A stretch of DNA of 22,084 bases from UBA7803 sp041686955 (GTDB lineage Bacteria > Pseudomonadota > Gammaproteobacteria > Pseudomonadales > Azotimanducaceae). Of the stretch, positions 6,871 to 14,898 are shown in pieces; position 1 is the first letter of the stretch, and each line of letters starts with the position of its first letter. Made by a program: the position numbers and the translations under genes. Location: positions 1 through 22,084 of the forward strand of contig JAWLCV010000067.1 in the NCBI GenBank assembly GCA_041686955.1, in the 5' to 3' direction. The notes under the pieces were generated by a model. The model saw only the letters and a program-made list of their open reading frames with translations, did no database searches and was not told the DNA's origin.

Positions 6871-7550
6871 ATCAGGGTCAGGCTCAGCGTGTCCACCAGG
6901 CCGTGGGCGGCGATGGCCGGCCAGAGGTTGCGCCCCGCGCGCAGGTAGAGCCAGCCGAGCAGCAGACCCACCACGAACAGGTTGATCATGCCCGTGACGC
7001 CCTGGTAGGCGTGGCCCAGGGCGAACAGCAGCGCCTGCAGCGCCAGACCCCATCCGGCACCGAGGAGCCCGGCGAAGCGGTGCAGCGCGAAGCCGCGCAG
7101 GAGCAGCTCTTCGCCGAAGGCCGCGCTGCCCCACGCCACCGGGAACAGGAACACCAGGTAGGCGGCCGTGTTGCCCTCGATGATCTCCACCAGCAGGCCG
7201 GTGTCCATGGGCGGCGCGCCCAGAGCGCGCAGCGCGGGGGTCAGCAGGAAGGCGGTGACCACGACGATGGCGACCGCACCGCCGAGCGCCAGGCGCAGGA
7301 AGCGCCCCGGCGCCATGCGCCGGGGGAACCCCAGGTCGCGCCAGCCCAACCCCTGACGTCTCAGGAACGCGGTTGCCGCCGCAAGGGGCAGTGCCATGCC
7401 CAGGACCGACCCCAGCGCCAGACTTCCGGTGGCGGTCCCGAGCACGGACCCGGCAATGGCCAGCAGCACAACCGCCGTCAGCTCCGCCGCGACGCGCAGC
7501 GGAGACGTTCGCGGCCCGGGGAGCGGCGGAGCCTCCCGAGGCGCGGACAC
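6825..7550 (-). CDS. CPBP family intramembrane metalloprotease
   Basis: A 241-residue polytopic membrane protein of the CPBP (CAAX protease and bacteriocin-processing, Abi) family. All three family motifs are present: EExxxR at Glu147-Glu148-Arg152 (GEELLLRG), FxxxH at Phe176-His180 (LFALGH), and HxxxD-like His216-Asp220 (AAHGLVD). The enzyme is therefore probably catalytically competent in intramembrane proteolysis. About six to seven hydrophobic segments are visible. The start is a GTG at 7550, two bases after the stop of the TPR lipoprotein gene, so the two are almost certainly cotranscribed and probably coupled; no strong ribosome binding site of its own is seen. The final 46 bp are shared, in antisense, with the end of the FAH-family gene. 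The substrate is unknown; family members act in prenyl-protein processing, bacteriocin immunity and signalling. Confidence 0.88.
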   Translation of the reverse strand: MSAPREAPPLPGPRTSPLRVAAELTAVVLLAIAGSVLGTATGSLALGSVLGMALPLAAATAFLRRQGLGWRDLGFPRRMAPGRFLRLALGGAVAIVVVTAFLLTPALRALGAPPMDTGLLVEIIEGNTAAYLVFLFPVAWGSAAFGEELLLRGFALHRFAGLLGAGWGLALQALLFALGHAYQGVTGMINLFVVGLLLGWLYLRAGRNLWPAIAAHGLVDTLSLTLIYLGFAESPGPATTF

Positions 7551-7552
7551 CG

Positions 7553-9250
7553 TCAGATGCGGGACGCGCTGATCTCGACGTCCGCGTGGCGCCAGGCCGC
7601 TTCGAAGCGGTCGTGGACGGCGTCGGCTTCCTCGTCGCGGCCCTGCGCCCGCAGCGCCTGCTCGAGTCCCAGCAGCGCCCAGCCGTTCTCCTTCATCACC
7701 GCCAGGTCCTCCCGATAGGTGCGCTCCGCCGCCGCGGCGTCCCCGGCGGCGAGCTGGATCACTCCGAGGGAGTGGCGGGCCGGGTAGTACCAGTCGGGGG
7801 GCTCGGTGTAGGGCAGGGCGTCTTCCAGCGCCACGGCCTGCTGCAGCTTGGCGGCGGCGGCCGTCAGGTCCCCGCGGGCGGCGTCGATCTCGCCGTTCAG
7901 CATCAACTCACCGATGACGAGCAGGTCGTCGCCGCTGCCGCGCTCGAAGAACCGCACCTCCTCCATGGCCGGGTCGGCCCGCAGCGCCGCGAGCTTCTCC
8001 GCTTCCGCCTGGGCTTGGGCCACGTCACCCTTGCCGAGGAAGGCGCGGCCGCGGGCGTAGTGCCAGACGCCGCGGGCGTACACCAGATCGGCGTCGGGCT
8101 CCGGCGCGGCGAGGATGTCGTCCCAGGCGCCGAAGCGCACCTGGGCGAAGGCCGGCTGCATCAGAAAATGCTGGGCCACGCCCATGCCCGGGGCGCGCAG
8201 TAGCTCCGGAGTGATCCGCGCCGCGGTGCCCTGGGCCATGGCGAAGGCCTGCTCGCTCCAGCCCTCGATGCCGGCGGTGATCCAGCCGAAGTGCCAGTTG
8301 TGAGGGATGTAGCCGGCGAGGTAGATGGGGCTGTTGGAGCGGCAGGCCTGGATGAAGGAGGCGTCCGCGTCCGCGGCTTTCATGTTGTTCAGCGTTGAAT
8401 CGTGGTAGCGGCCGACGCGGATGTAGATGTGGGCCGGCATGTGAACCAGGTGGCCCGCCGAAGGAGCCAGGTCCGCCAGCTTGTCGGCGTAGGGCTCGGC
8501 GCGGGCGGCATCGCTCGACTGCTCCACGGCGTGGATGTAGAGATGGATCGCTCCCACGTGATCCTCGTCCAGCGCCAGGGCGCGCTCGATGTGATCCAGG
8601 ATCTCCGCCGTCCATGGCCGGGCCTCGCCGTCGACGATCCAGAAGTCCCACGGGTGCAGGTCCATGAGCGCCTCCGCGGTGAGCGCCTGGATGTCCTCGT
8701 CCTCGGGGTACTTGGCGGCTACCTGGCGCATGGCGTCGGCGTAGGCGCTGTCGAGGGCAGTACGATCCTCCGGCTCCTCGGCCTGATAGCGCTGCACCAG
8801 CGCCGCGGTGAGGGCCCGCTCCTTGTCGGTGCCGTCCGCGGCCAGCGACTGGGCCTTGGTGGCCAGCAGGTGCGCCCGGGCGGCGTTGCCCGGATCCATG
8901 GCGGCGTTGACGTTGGGACCCAGGACCAGCGCGCTGCCCCAGTAGCACATGGCGCAGTTCGGGTCGTGGGTCGCCGCCTCGTTGAAGGCGAAATCCGCCG
9001 CGGCGTGGTTGAAGGCGAAGGCCAGGGCCAGGCCCTGGTCGAAGTATTTCTGGGCGGTCTCGGAGCTGGTGGTGATGGGGAAGTGCAGGTCCCCCAGCCC
9101 CTCGAACAGCGGTTGGCGCCAGCCGGGTTCCTGGGCGGCGCGGGGCGCCAGCAGATCGGCGGTAGCGGATTCGGCGTCGGCGGAATCGGCCCGATTCTCC
9201 GCGCAACCGGTGAGCCACAGGCCAGCGAGCACGACGAGCAGGCATCGCAT
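7553..9250 (-). CDS. Histidine-rich TPR-repeat lipoprotein
   Basis: A 565-residue protein with a lipoprotein signal (MRCLLVVLAGLWLTGCAENR, lipobox LTGC, cysteine 16). It is mostly alpha-helical with tetratricopeptide-like repeats, clearest near residues 60-130 and 460-550 (HSLGVIQLAAGDAAAAERTY). The central part holds a dense histidine set: His231, 236, 240 (HVGAIHLYIH), His267, 270, 274, 283 (GHLVHMPAHIY to RYHD) and His317, 320 (IPHNWHFGW). A CxxC pair occurs at Cys99 and Cys102 (NCAMCYWG). I recall similar uncharacterised TPR proteins with the HMPAHIY motif in many environmental bacteria, but no established function. The ATG has GGGGAG seven bases upstream. The CPBP protease follows with a 2-bp gap, so a joint envelope role is likely. 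It is divergent from rdgC. Confidence 0.82.
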   Translation of the reverse strand: MRCLLVVLAGLWLTGCAENRADSADAESATADLLAPRAAQEPGWRQPLFEGLGDLHFPITTSSETAQKYFDQGLALAFAFNHAAADFAFNEAATHDPNCAMCYWGSALVLGPNVNAAMDPGNAARAHLLATKAQSLAADGTDKERALTAALVQRYQAEEPEDRTALDSAYADAMRQVAAKYPEDEDIQALTAEALMDLHPWDFWIVDGEARPWTAEILDHIERALALDEDHVGAIHLYIHAVEQSSDAARAEPYADKLADLAPSAGHLVHMPAHIYIRVGRYHDSTLNNMKAADADASFIQACRSNSPIYLAGYIPHNWHFGWITAGIEGWSEQAFAMAQGTAARITPELLRAPGMGVAQHFLMQPAFAQVRFGAWDDILAAPEPDADLVYARGVWHYARGRAFLGKGDVAQAQAEAEKLAALRADPAMEEVRFFERGSGDDLLVIGELMLNGEIDAARGDLTAAAAKLQQAVALEDALPYTEPPDWYYPARHSLGVIQLAAGDAAAAERTYREDLAVMKENGWALLGLEQALRAQGRDEEADAVHDRFEAAWRHADVEISASRI

Positions 9251-9341
9251 GTACTTTCTCCCCGATCGAACGATGGACGGGGGATCATACGCCCTTCCGC
9301 CGGTCCCGGGTACCGCCCGGCGGCGCGGCAGCGGCCCGTCC

Positions 9342-9370
9342 GTGACAGGGCGGGGAGCGATCCGGATAAT
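9342..9370 (+). promoter_or_regulatory. Sigma70-type promoter for rdgC
   Basis: GTGACA (9342-9347) and GATAAT (9365-9370) each match five of six bases of the -35 and -10 consensus and are separated by exactly 17 bp. Transcription would start near 9377, leaving a 5' leader of about 22 bases before the rdgC ATG at 9399. On the other strand of the same 148-bp gap, TATGAT (9289-9284) is a possible -10 for the TPR gene, but no -35 is seen. Confidence 0.6.
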
Positions 9371-9398
9371 GCGCCGCTCGCCCGTAACCGGTACCGCG

Positions 9399-10292
9399 AT
9401 GTTCAGGAACCTTCGTCTCTATCGTCTGCACAGCGACTGGCCCGATTCCGAGGAGGCGCTCTCCGCGGCCCTCGAGGAAGCCACCTTCAAACCCTGCGGC
9501 GCGTTCACCGAGCGCAGCTCCGGCTTCGAGCCGCCGGCGGGCGAAGCCTACGAGCTGCTGTGCCGCCGGGTGGGCGGCGCCGATTTGCTGCGCCTGCGAA
9601 GCCAGACCCGGCTGCTGCCCGCGGCGGCGGTGAACGAGGCTCTCGAAGAGCGTCTGGCCGAGTTCCGGCAGCGCGCCCAGCGGGATCCCAGCCGTAAGGA
9701 GAAGCGCCAGCTCAAGGACGAGGTGTTCGCCGAGCTGATGCCCAAGGCGTTGCTGAAATCCGAGCGGGTGAAGGGATTCTGCCTGGTGGCCGACAAGCTG
9801 ATCGGCATCGATACCGCCTCGGAGGCCACGGCGGAGCGGTTTCTCGACGCGCTGCGCAAAGCCTTCGGCAGCCTTCAGGTGACGCCGCTCGAGTTCAAGC
9901 AGCCCGTGGGTACCCTGTTGAACCGGGTGTTTCTCGGCGACGGACCGCCGGCCTTCCGGCCCGGCCGGGAGTGCCGGATGCAGGACCCAGCCGCCGGCGC
10001 CGCCACGGTGAGCTGGCTCGACATGGAGCTCACCGACGACGACGTGCGCCGGCACGTCAGGAACGGACTCAAGCTGAGCCGCCTGGGGGTGGTGTTCGAG
10101 GACCTGGTGAGCTGCGTCATCGATCAGGACGGCATCATCCGCAAGCTTCGTCTGCAGGGCATGGACGCCGCCGAGGACCGCCTGGACGACGAGGACCCCC
10201 TGGCGCGGCTGGACGCGGAGTTCGTGCTGCTGACCGGCGTTTCGCGGCGCCTCATCGAGGCCCTGAAGCAGGCGCTCGGCGGCTTCGACTGA
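9399..10292 (+). CDS. rdgC: Recombination-associated protein RdgC
   Basis: A 297-residue protein of the RdgC family (303 residues in E. coli), a ring-shaped DNA-binding protein that limits RecA filament assembly. The start MFRNLRLYRL is the family's typical N-terminus, and FKPCGAFTERSSGFEPP follows as expected. The central region has the conserved EKRQLKDEVFAELMPKAL helix. The C-terminal half contains GTLLNRVFLGDG and LELTDDD-like (MELTDDDVRRHV) segments and ends with LSRLGVVFEDLVSCVID, all as in the family. No frameshift or missing domain is seen. In-frame codons upstream of 9399 extend through the divergent gap and the promoter and are rejected. The ribosome binding site is weak. It converges on the flavoprotein gene with only 7 bp between stop codons. 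Confidence 0.95.
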   Translation: MFRNLRLYRLHSDWPDSEEALSAALEEATFKPCGAFTERSSGFEPPAGEAYELLCRRVGGADLLRLRSQTRLLPAAAVNEALEERLAEFRQRAQRDPSRKEKRQLKDEVFAELMPKALLKSERVKGFCLVADKLIGIDTASEATAERFLDALRKAFGSLQVTPLEFKQPVGTLLNRVFLGDGPPAFRPGRECRMQDPAAGAATVSWLDMELTDDDVRRHVRNGLKLSRLGVVFEDLVSCVIDQDGIIRKLRLQGMDAAEDRLDDEDPLARLDAEFVLLTGVSRRLIEALKQALGGFD

Positions 10293-10299
10293 ACCGGCT

Positions 10300-11748
10300 T
10301 CAGGTTCCCGGCGCCTCGCTCATGTCCTCGCTGCGGCACTCGCCCAGGACCTTCAGGCTGCGGGCCAGATCGCGCAGGGCCGAGCGCAGGCCCTCCTCGA
10401 CGGTGGGGTGATAGACGGGCATGCGCAGCGCCGCCTGCACGGAAAGCTCCTGCTGGATCGCCCAGCCGAGCAGGTGCGCCAGGTGCTCCACCCGGGGGCC
10501 GAACAGCTCGGCGCCGAGCAGGGTGCAGTCGCCCTGCCGGGCGTAAACCCGCATGAGTCCGCGGTTCTGCCCCATCACCCGCGCCCGACCCTGATCGTCG
10601 AAAGCGGCCTGGCCCACGGCGATGGCCTCGGGGTCGAGCTCGCGGAACGGCCGGCCCACCAGGGCAATCTGCGGATCGCAGAACACGATGGCCAGGGGGG
10701 TGCGCCTGGCGTGGCGGCTGACGTCGGGCCAGCGCGCCGCGTTCTCGCCGCCGATCCGGCCTTCGTCGCCCGCTTCGTGAAGGAGCGGCCGCTGGCCGTT
10801 GGCATCGCCGGCGAGAAAGATGGGCTTGTCGCCGCACTGGGTGGTCTCGGGATCCCAGGGCGGCAGGCCGCGGCGGTCCAACTCGAGCCCGGTGGCGGCC
10901 AGGTTCAGCGACTCGAGGTTGGGGGGACGTCCGGCGGCGGAGAGCACCGCGTCGAATATCTGGCTCTGCTCGCCGGCCCCGGCCCCGTTCCAGGTAATCT
11001 CGATGCCCTGGTCCCGGCGAGCCGCCGCGGTGATGTCCGCGCCCATGTGCAGCCGGAGCTCCCGGGACAACACCGACTCGATGCTGCGAATCACCTCGGG
11101 GTCCGTGGCGGGTCCGATGTGCTCGGCCCGGTCCAGGAACGTCACTTCGACCCCCAGGCGGGAAAGCGCCTGACCGAGCTCCAGCCCGACGATGCCGGTG
11201 CCGATCACGGCCAGGGAGCGGGGCAGGGTCGGCAGCTCGAACACGGTATCGCTGGTGAGCACCGCCTCGCGCACCCCATCGAACACCGGAGGCACGAAGG
11301 GACGGCTGCCCGTGGCGATCACCGTGGCGGTGGCGTGGACCCGCGTGACCGGCGCCCCGGGCGCGTCGGCCACTTCCAGCGTATTGGCGTCCAGGAAGCG
11401 GGCCGTGCCCGCGAGCCGGTTCTCCGCCGGGAGCGCCTCCGTGTCCTCCACCACGAAACGGACGAATCGGTCGCGTTCCCGGCGCACCCGCTCCATCACC
11501 GCGGCACCGTCCACCTCGCAACCCTGAACCTGCACGCCGAACTGCTCCGCCTCCCGCACCTGCTGGGCGGCGTCCGCCGAGGCGATGAGGAGCTTCGACG
11601 GCATGCAGCCCACCCGGGCGCAGGTGGTCCCGTAGGGCCCGGGTTCCACCAGCAGCCAGGACTTGCCGGACTTCTGGGCCTCGCGGATGGCGTTCAAGCC
11701 CGCCGTGCCGGCGCCGATGATGGCGATGTCGACCTCGCGGCTGTTCAC
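10300..11748 (-). CDS. Dihydrolipoamide dehydrogenase-like flavoprotein
   Basis: A 482-residue class I pyridine nucleotide-disulfide oxidoreductase. The FAD-binding GAGTAG lies at residues 12-17. The redox-active disulfide is Cys43 and Cys48 (TTCARVGCMPSK), with the four-residue spacing of this class. The NAD(P) site is VIGTGIVGLELG, and the second FAD contact is IFLAGDANG. The C-terminal catalytic dyad is His447-Glu452 (HPTVEE). The enzyme probably moves electrons between NAD(P)H and a dithiol such as lipoamide. No 2-oxo-acid dehydrogenase E1 or E2 gene is nearby, and ARV replaces the more usual ENV/NxG context, so a partner other than a standard complex is possible. I chose the GTG at 11748 (VNSREVDIAI). 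Upstream in-frame sequence runs antisense-frame through the deacylase gene and is not real. It is the last gene of the minus-strand run, 41 bp after the deacylase. Confidence 0.85.
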   Translation of the reverse strand: MNSREVDIAIIGAGTAGLNAIREAQKSGKSWLLVEPGPYGTTCARVGCMPSKLLIASADAAQQVREAEQFGVQVQGCEVDGAAVMERVRRERDRFVRFVVEDTEALPAENRLAGTARFLDANTLEVADAPGAPVTRVHATATVIATGSRPFVPPVFDGVREAVLTSDTVFELPTLPRSLAVIGTGIVGLELGQALSRLGVEVTFLDRAEHIGPATDPEVIRSIESVLSRELRLHMGADITAAARRDQGIEITWNGAGAGEQSQIFDAVLSAAGRPPNLESLNLAATGLELDRRGLPPWDPETTQCGDKPIFLAGDANGQRPLLHEAGDEGRIGGENAARWPDVSRHARRTPLAIVFCDPQIALVGRPFRELDPEAIAVGQAAFDDQGRARVMGQNRGLMRVYARQGDCTLLGAELFGPRVEHLAHLLGWAIQQELSVQAALRMPVYHPTVEEGLRSALRDLARSLKVLGECRSEDMSEAPGT

Positions 11749-11789
11749 GCGGTAGCTGCTTGCACGGGCCGTGCCAGCGCCCGGGCGGC

Positions 11790-13283
11790 CTAGGCAGCCG
11801 ACTCGCCGTAGGCCGGCCGCCGGTATCTCAGCATCTTGCCGCTGCCGGCACCGGTATGGACGCCGTCCTCGTAGGCCACGGCGCCGTTCACCGTCACCAG
11901 ACGAATCCCCGTGGGCTCGCGCTTGGGGTCGTCGTAGCTGGCCGTGTCCAGCACCGTGTCCGGGTCGAACAGCACCAGGTCGGCCCAGTAGCCCGGCTCG
12001 ATACGGCCGCGGTTCACCAGACCGAAGGTGGCCGCGGCCAGGGACGTCATGCGCCGCACCGCCTCCGGGAGCGACAGCACGTGCCTTTCCCGCACGTAGC
12101 GGCCGAGAACCCGCGGGAAGGTGCCGAACAGGCGCGGATGCGGCCGGCCGCGCAGGTCGGGAATGCCGTCGGAGCCCACCATCATGTCGGCATGGCGCAG
12201 GTTGGTCTCCACGTCCGCCTCGTCGATGATGAACTGAATGCAGATGGTGCGGTCGCCCTTGGGGGCGGTGAGCACGTGCTTGACCGCCTCCGTCACATCC
12301 ACGCCGAGCTCCGCGGCAATGTCCGTGAGCATCCGCCCTTCGTACGGGCGGAAGGCCGGGCAACTGGCGATGCGGATCACCTCCGCCAGCTCGCGGCTCG
12401 GGTTGTCCAGATCGAAGTACTCGATCATGCGGCCGCTGCCCGCAGTGTACGGATACACGTCCAGGGTTACCCGCTGACCTTCCGCCAGGGCCGCGTCCAC
12501 CCGTGCCAGGGACTCCCTCACCTTGCCCCAGTTGCCGGGCCCGGCGGCCTTGTGGTGGGAGATGTGCGCGTGCACGCCCGCTTCCCGGCCGATGGTGAGC
12601 GTCTCTTCCACCGCGGCGAGCAGATGGTCGCCCTCGTTACGCATGTGGGTGGTGTAGAGGGCGTCGTGGGGCGCCGCCGCCCGGGCCAGGGCGACGATCT
12701 CGTCGGTGTCGCTCCAGCGCCCGGGCCGGTAGATCAAGCCGGTGGAGAAGCCGCAGGCGCCCTGCTCGAGGGCGCGCTCCACGTGGCCGCGCATGGTGGC
12801 GAGCTCCGCCGGGGTGGGCCGGCGCTTCTCCATCCCCATGGTCAGGGCGCGGACGGTGTTGTGACCCACCAGCATCAGGTTGTTGATGGCGGGGCGGCGC
12901 GCCAGCACCGCGTCGAAGTAGCCCGCGAGATCGGTGAAATCCCCTTCGACCCCCGCCAGGATGCCGCCGCTGGCCGCCACCGAATCCTGCTCCGGATCGG
13001 CGGGCACGGCGCTGAACCCGCAGTTGCCGCTCACCACCGTGGTCACGCCCTGGGCCAGCTTGAACTCCATTCCCGGATGACGGAAGAAGGCGCCGTCGTC
13101 GTGGGCGTGGGTATCGATGAAGCCGGGGGCAAGGCAGGCGCCGCCGCCGTCGATCTCCCGCCGCGCCGGCCCGGCCCGGCCCACGGCGACGATTCGGCCG
13201 CCGTCCACTTCCACCTCCGCCTCCCGCGCCGGTCCGCCACCGCCGTCCAGCACGCGCACGTTGCGAATGGCCAGATCGCTCAT
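11790..13283 (-). CDS. N-acyl-D-amino-acid deacylase (amidohydrolase)
   Basis: A 497-residue amidohydrolase-superfamily enzyme of the D-aminoacylase group, which removes acyl groups from N-acyl-D-amino acids. Metal-site residues expected for this group are present: His59 and His61 (FIDTHAHDD), Cys88 (SGNCGFS), His213 (TTHMRNEG), His243/His244 (ISHHK) and catalytic Asp372 (VGSDG). The cysteine ligand distinguishes this branch from dihydroorotase- and dihydropyrimidinase-like relatives, which use a carboxylated lysine. The small N- and C-terminal beta-sandwich (residues 1-50 and after 430) is intact. The length fits known enzymes of 480-500 residues. The ATG follows a very strong ribosome binding site. 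It lies 34 bp after the GMC oxidoreductase gene and 41 bp before the flavoprotein gene, all on minus, so one transcript is likely. Exact side-chain preference cannot be read from sequence. Confidence 0.88.
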   Translation of the reverse strand: MSDLAIRNVRVLDGGGGPAREAEVEVDGGRIVAVGRAGPARREIDGGGACLAPGFIDTHAHDDGAFFRHPGMEFKLAQGVTTVVSGNCGFSAVPADPEQDSVAASGGILAGVEGDFTDLAGYFDAVLARRPAINNLMLVGHNTVRALTMGMEKRRPTPAELATMRGHVERALEQGACGFSTGLIYRPGRWSDTDEIVALARAAAPHDALYTTHMRNEGDHLLAAVEETLTIGREAGVHAHISHHKAAGPGNWGKVRESLARVDAALAEGQRVTLDVYPYTAGSGRMIEYFDLDNPSRELAEVIRIASCPAFRPYEGRMLTDIAAELGVDVTEAVKHVLTAPKGDRTICIQFIIDEADVETNLRHADMMVGSDGIPDLRGRPHPRLFGTFPRVLGRYVRERHVLSLPEAVRRMTSLAAATFGLVNRGRIEPGYWADLVLFDPDTVLDTASYDDPKREPTGIRLVTVNGAVAYEDGVHTGAGSGKMLRYRRPAYGESAA

Positions 13284-13286
13284 CCC

Positions 13287-13293
13287 ACCTCCT
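13287..13293 (-). promoter_or_regulatory. Strong ribosome binding site of the deacylase gene
   Basis: On the minus strand this reads AGGAGGT, a full anti-Shine-Dalgarno complement, three bases before the ATG at 13283. It is the best such site in the window and confirms the deacylase start. It suggests efficient, independent initiation rather than coupling to the upstream gene. Confidence 0.7.
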
Positions 13294-13317
13294 GCCGTCC
13301 GTCCGTCATGGCGAGCC

Positions 13318-14847
13318 TCACAGCCCGTAACGCGCCGGCCGCGTGCGCAGCCACTCGCCGATCATCTCACCGATCATGATGCAGGTGAGGTTGGTATTGG
13401 CCCGGGGCACCCCGGGCATGATCGAAGCGTCGGCCACCACCAGACCGTCGAGGGCGTGGCAGCAGCCGTACTGGTCCACCACGGCCATGGGGTCGCCGGC
13501 GGGGCCCATCCGGGCCGTGCCGCACGGATGGAAGCCACTGCCGCAGTAGCGGCGGCAGAGGCCCGCCACCTGCTCGTCGCCCATGGGCCGCGTGGGATCC
13601 GGGAAGCTCACCCGCTCGATGAGGTCGGCCAGGGGGCCCACCCGGGTGAAGGCGAAGGCGTCCCGGAAGCAGGCGCTCAAGCGGGCGCAATCCACCTCGT
13701 CCTCGCAGAAGCGGTTGTCGAGCACGGGCGGCACGTGGGGATCGGCGGACTGCAACCGCAATTCGCCGCGGCCGTGCTGATACTCCAGCACCGCGGCAAT
13801 GGCGAAGCGCGGCGGCTCGGTGGGGCGGCCAGCGAAGCTCAACAGCTCGATCTGCAGGTCGTTGCGCTTGTCGGAGTCGGCGGAGGTGTAGCGCAGGATG
13901 GTCTGGATCAGGGGCTGGTCGAACTCGATGATGGTGGGATCGCGCACCTCACAGGTGAGCGCCAGGGCCGGATGGTCCGAGAGGTTGGCGCCCACCCCCG
14001 GCACGTGATGCAGGACCTCGATGCCGAGCGCCTCCAGCGCTTCCCGGGGGCCCAGCCCCGAGCGCATCAGGATGGCCGGTGACATGACCGCCCCGGCGGC
14101 CAGCACCACCAGCCGGCCGGTAATGCGCTCGATGCCGCCGTCGGCGGCCTCCACCTCCACCCCGGTGCAGCGCCCGCCGTTGCCGATCAGCCGGCGGACC
14201 AGGGTGTCGGCGCGAATCTCCAGGTTCGGCCGGATGCGGGCCGGGGCCAGATAGCCCACCGCGGTGGAGATCCTGAGGCGCCCCAGCTTGTTCATGGGAT
14301 GGGGCCCGGCGCCCCAGCTCCAGGGGTCGTTGGCGTCGAGGCACTCCGGGTAGCCCAGGTCCCGGGCGGTCTCCAGGAACGCCTGGTGCTGAAGCAGCAG
14401 TTCCTCGGGAGGATAGCGGCGGATGGTGATGGGACCGGCGTCGCCGTGGTAGGGGGCGTCGCCGAAGTCCAGATCCCGCTCGAGGCGCATGAATGCGGGC
14501 AGCACCCGTTCCCAGGCCCACTCGGTGTTGCCGAGATCGGCCCACTCGTCGTAATCCTCGTGCACGCCGCGCAGCGCGATGCTGGTGTTCACGGCGCTGG
14601 AGCCTCCCACCACCCGGCCCCGGGGGAAGGGCACGCGGCGCCCCCGGGTGGGCTCGTAGTGGAGTCCCCAGTCGTGATCCCGGTAGGAGTTGTTGTGGCC
14701 GTTGACCAGGTCGTGCGGCGTGGCCTCGAGCTCCGGGTAGTCCGGCCCGGCCTCAAGCAGCAGGACGTTGCGCCTGGGATCCTCGGACGCACGGGCGGCG
14801 ATGACCGCTCCGGCGCTGCCGGCGCCGACGACGATGATGTCGTACAT
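13318..14847 (-). CDS. GMC family FAD oxidoreductase (choline dehydrogenase-like)
   Basis: A 509-residue glucose-methanol-choline family flavoprotein, which oxidises an alcohol using FAD. The N-terminal FAD motif is VGAGSAGAVIA (residues 7-17) with EAGPDYPE as the ribose-binding acid. The GMC signatures are visible: FPRGRVVGGSSAVNTSIALR (about residues 74-93) and GAVMSPAILMRSGLGP. The catalytic pair is His440 (GSGFHPCGTARMG) and Asn486 (ANTNLTC). The pattern is close to BetA-like and alcohol dehydrogenase members; E. coli BetA is about 556 residues, so this is somewhat short. The substrate is undetermined. The ATG has GGAG about four bases upstream. It lies 51 bp after the glycerophosphodiester phosphodiesterase gene and 34 bp before the deacylase gene. 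Confidence 0.88.
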   Translation of the reverse strand: MYDIIVVGAGSAGAVIAARASEDPRRNVLLLEAGPDYPELEATPHDLVNGHNNSYRDHDWGLHYEPTRGRRVPFPRGRVVGGSSAVNTSIALRGVHEDYDEWADLGNTEWAWERVLPAFMRLERDLDFGDAPYHGDAGPITIRRYPPEELLLQHQAFLETARDLGYPECLDANDPWSWGAGPHPMNKLGRLRISTAVGYLAPARIRPNLEIRADTLVRRLIGNGGRCTGVEVEAADGGIERITGRLVVLAAGAVMSPAILMRSGLGPREALEALGIEVLHHVPGVGANLSDHPALALTCEVRDPTIIEFDQPLIQTILRYTSADSDKRNDLQIELLSFAGRPTEPPRFAIAAVLEYQHGRGELRLQSADPHVPPVLDNRFCEDEVDCARLSACFRDAFAFTRVGPLADLIERVSFPDPTRPMGDEQVAGLCRRYCGSGFHPCGTARMGPAGDPMAVVDQYGCCHALDGLVVADASIMPGVPRANTNLTCIMIGEMIGEWLRTRPARYGL

Positions 14848-14898
14848 CTCTCTCTCCAGTCCCGCGCGTCCCGTTGGCAGTGTACCCCCGAAACAGGG

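Noticed and set aside
5796..7718. A 640-codon open frame on plus, across the FAH-family, CPBP and TPR genes
   Set aside because: It runs out of frame through genes with clear catalytic motifs, and its translation is Arg/Gly/Pro-rich with no domain. This is the usual open frame produced by high GC content.
11749..12363. A 205-codon N-terminal extension of the dihydrolipoamide-dehydrogenase-like gene
   Set aside because: The extension overlaps the deacylase gene in another frame and has no domain; the family start is right at the FAD motif after the GTG at 11748.
11760..13379. A 539-codon plus-strand frame opposite the deacylase gene
   Set aside because: It is antisense to a gene with complete metal-site motifs and a strong ribosome binding site; the translation has His/Gly-rich low-complexity character.
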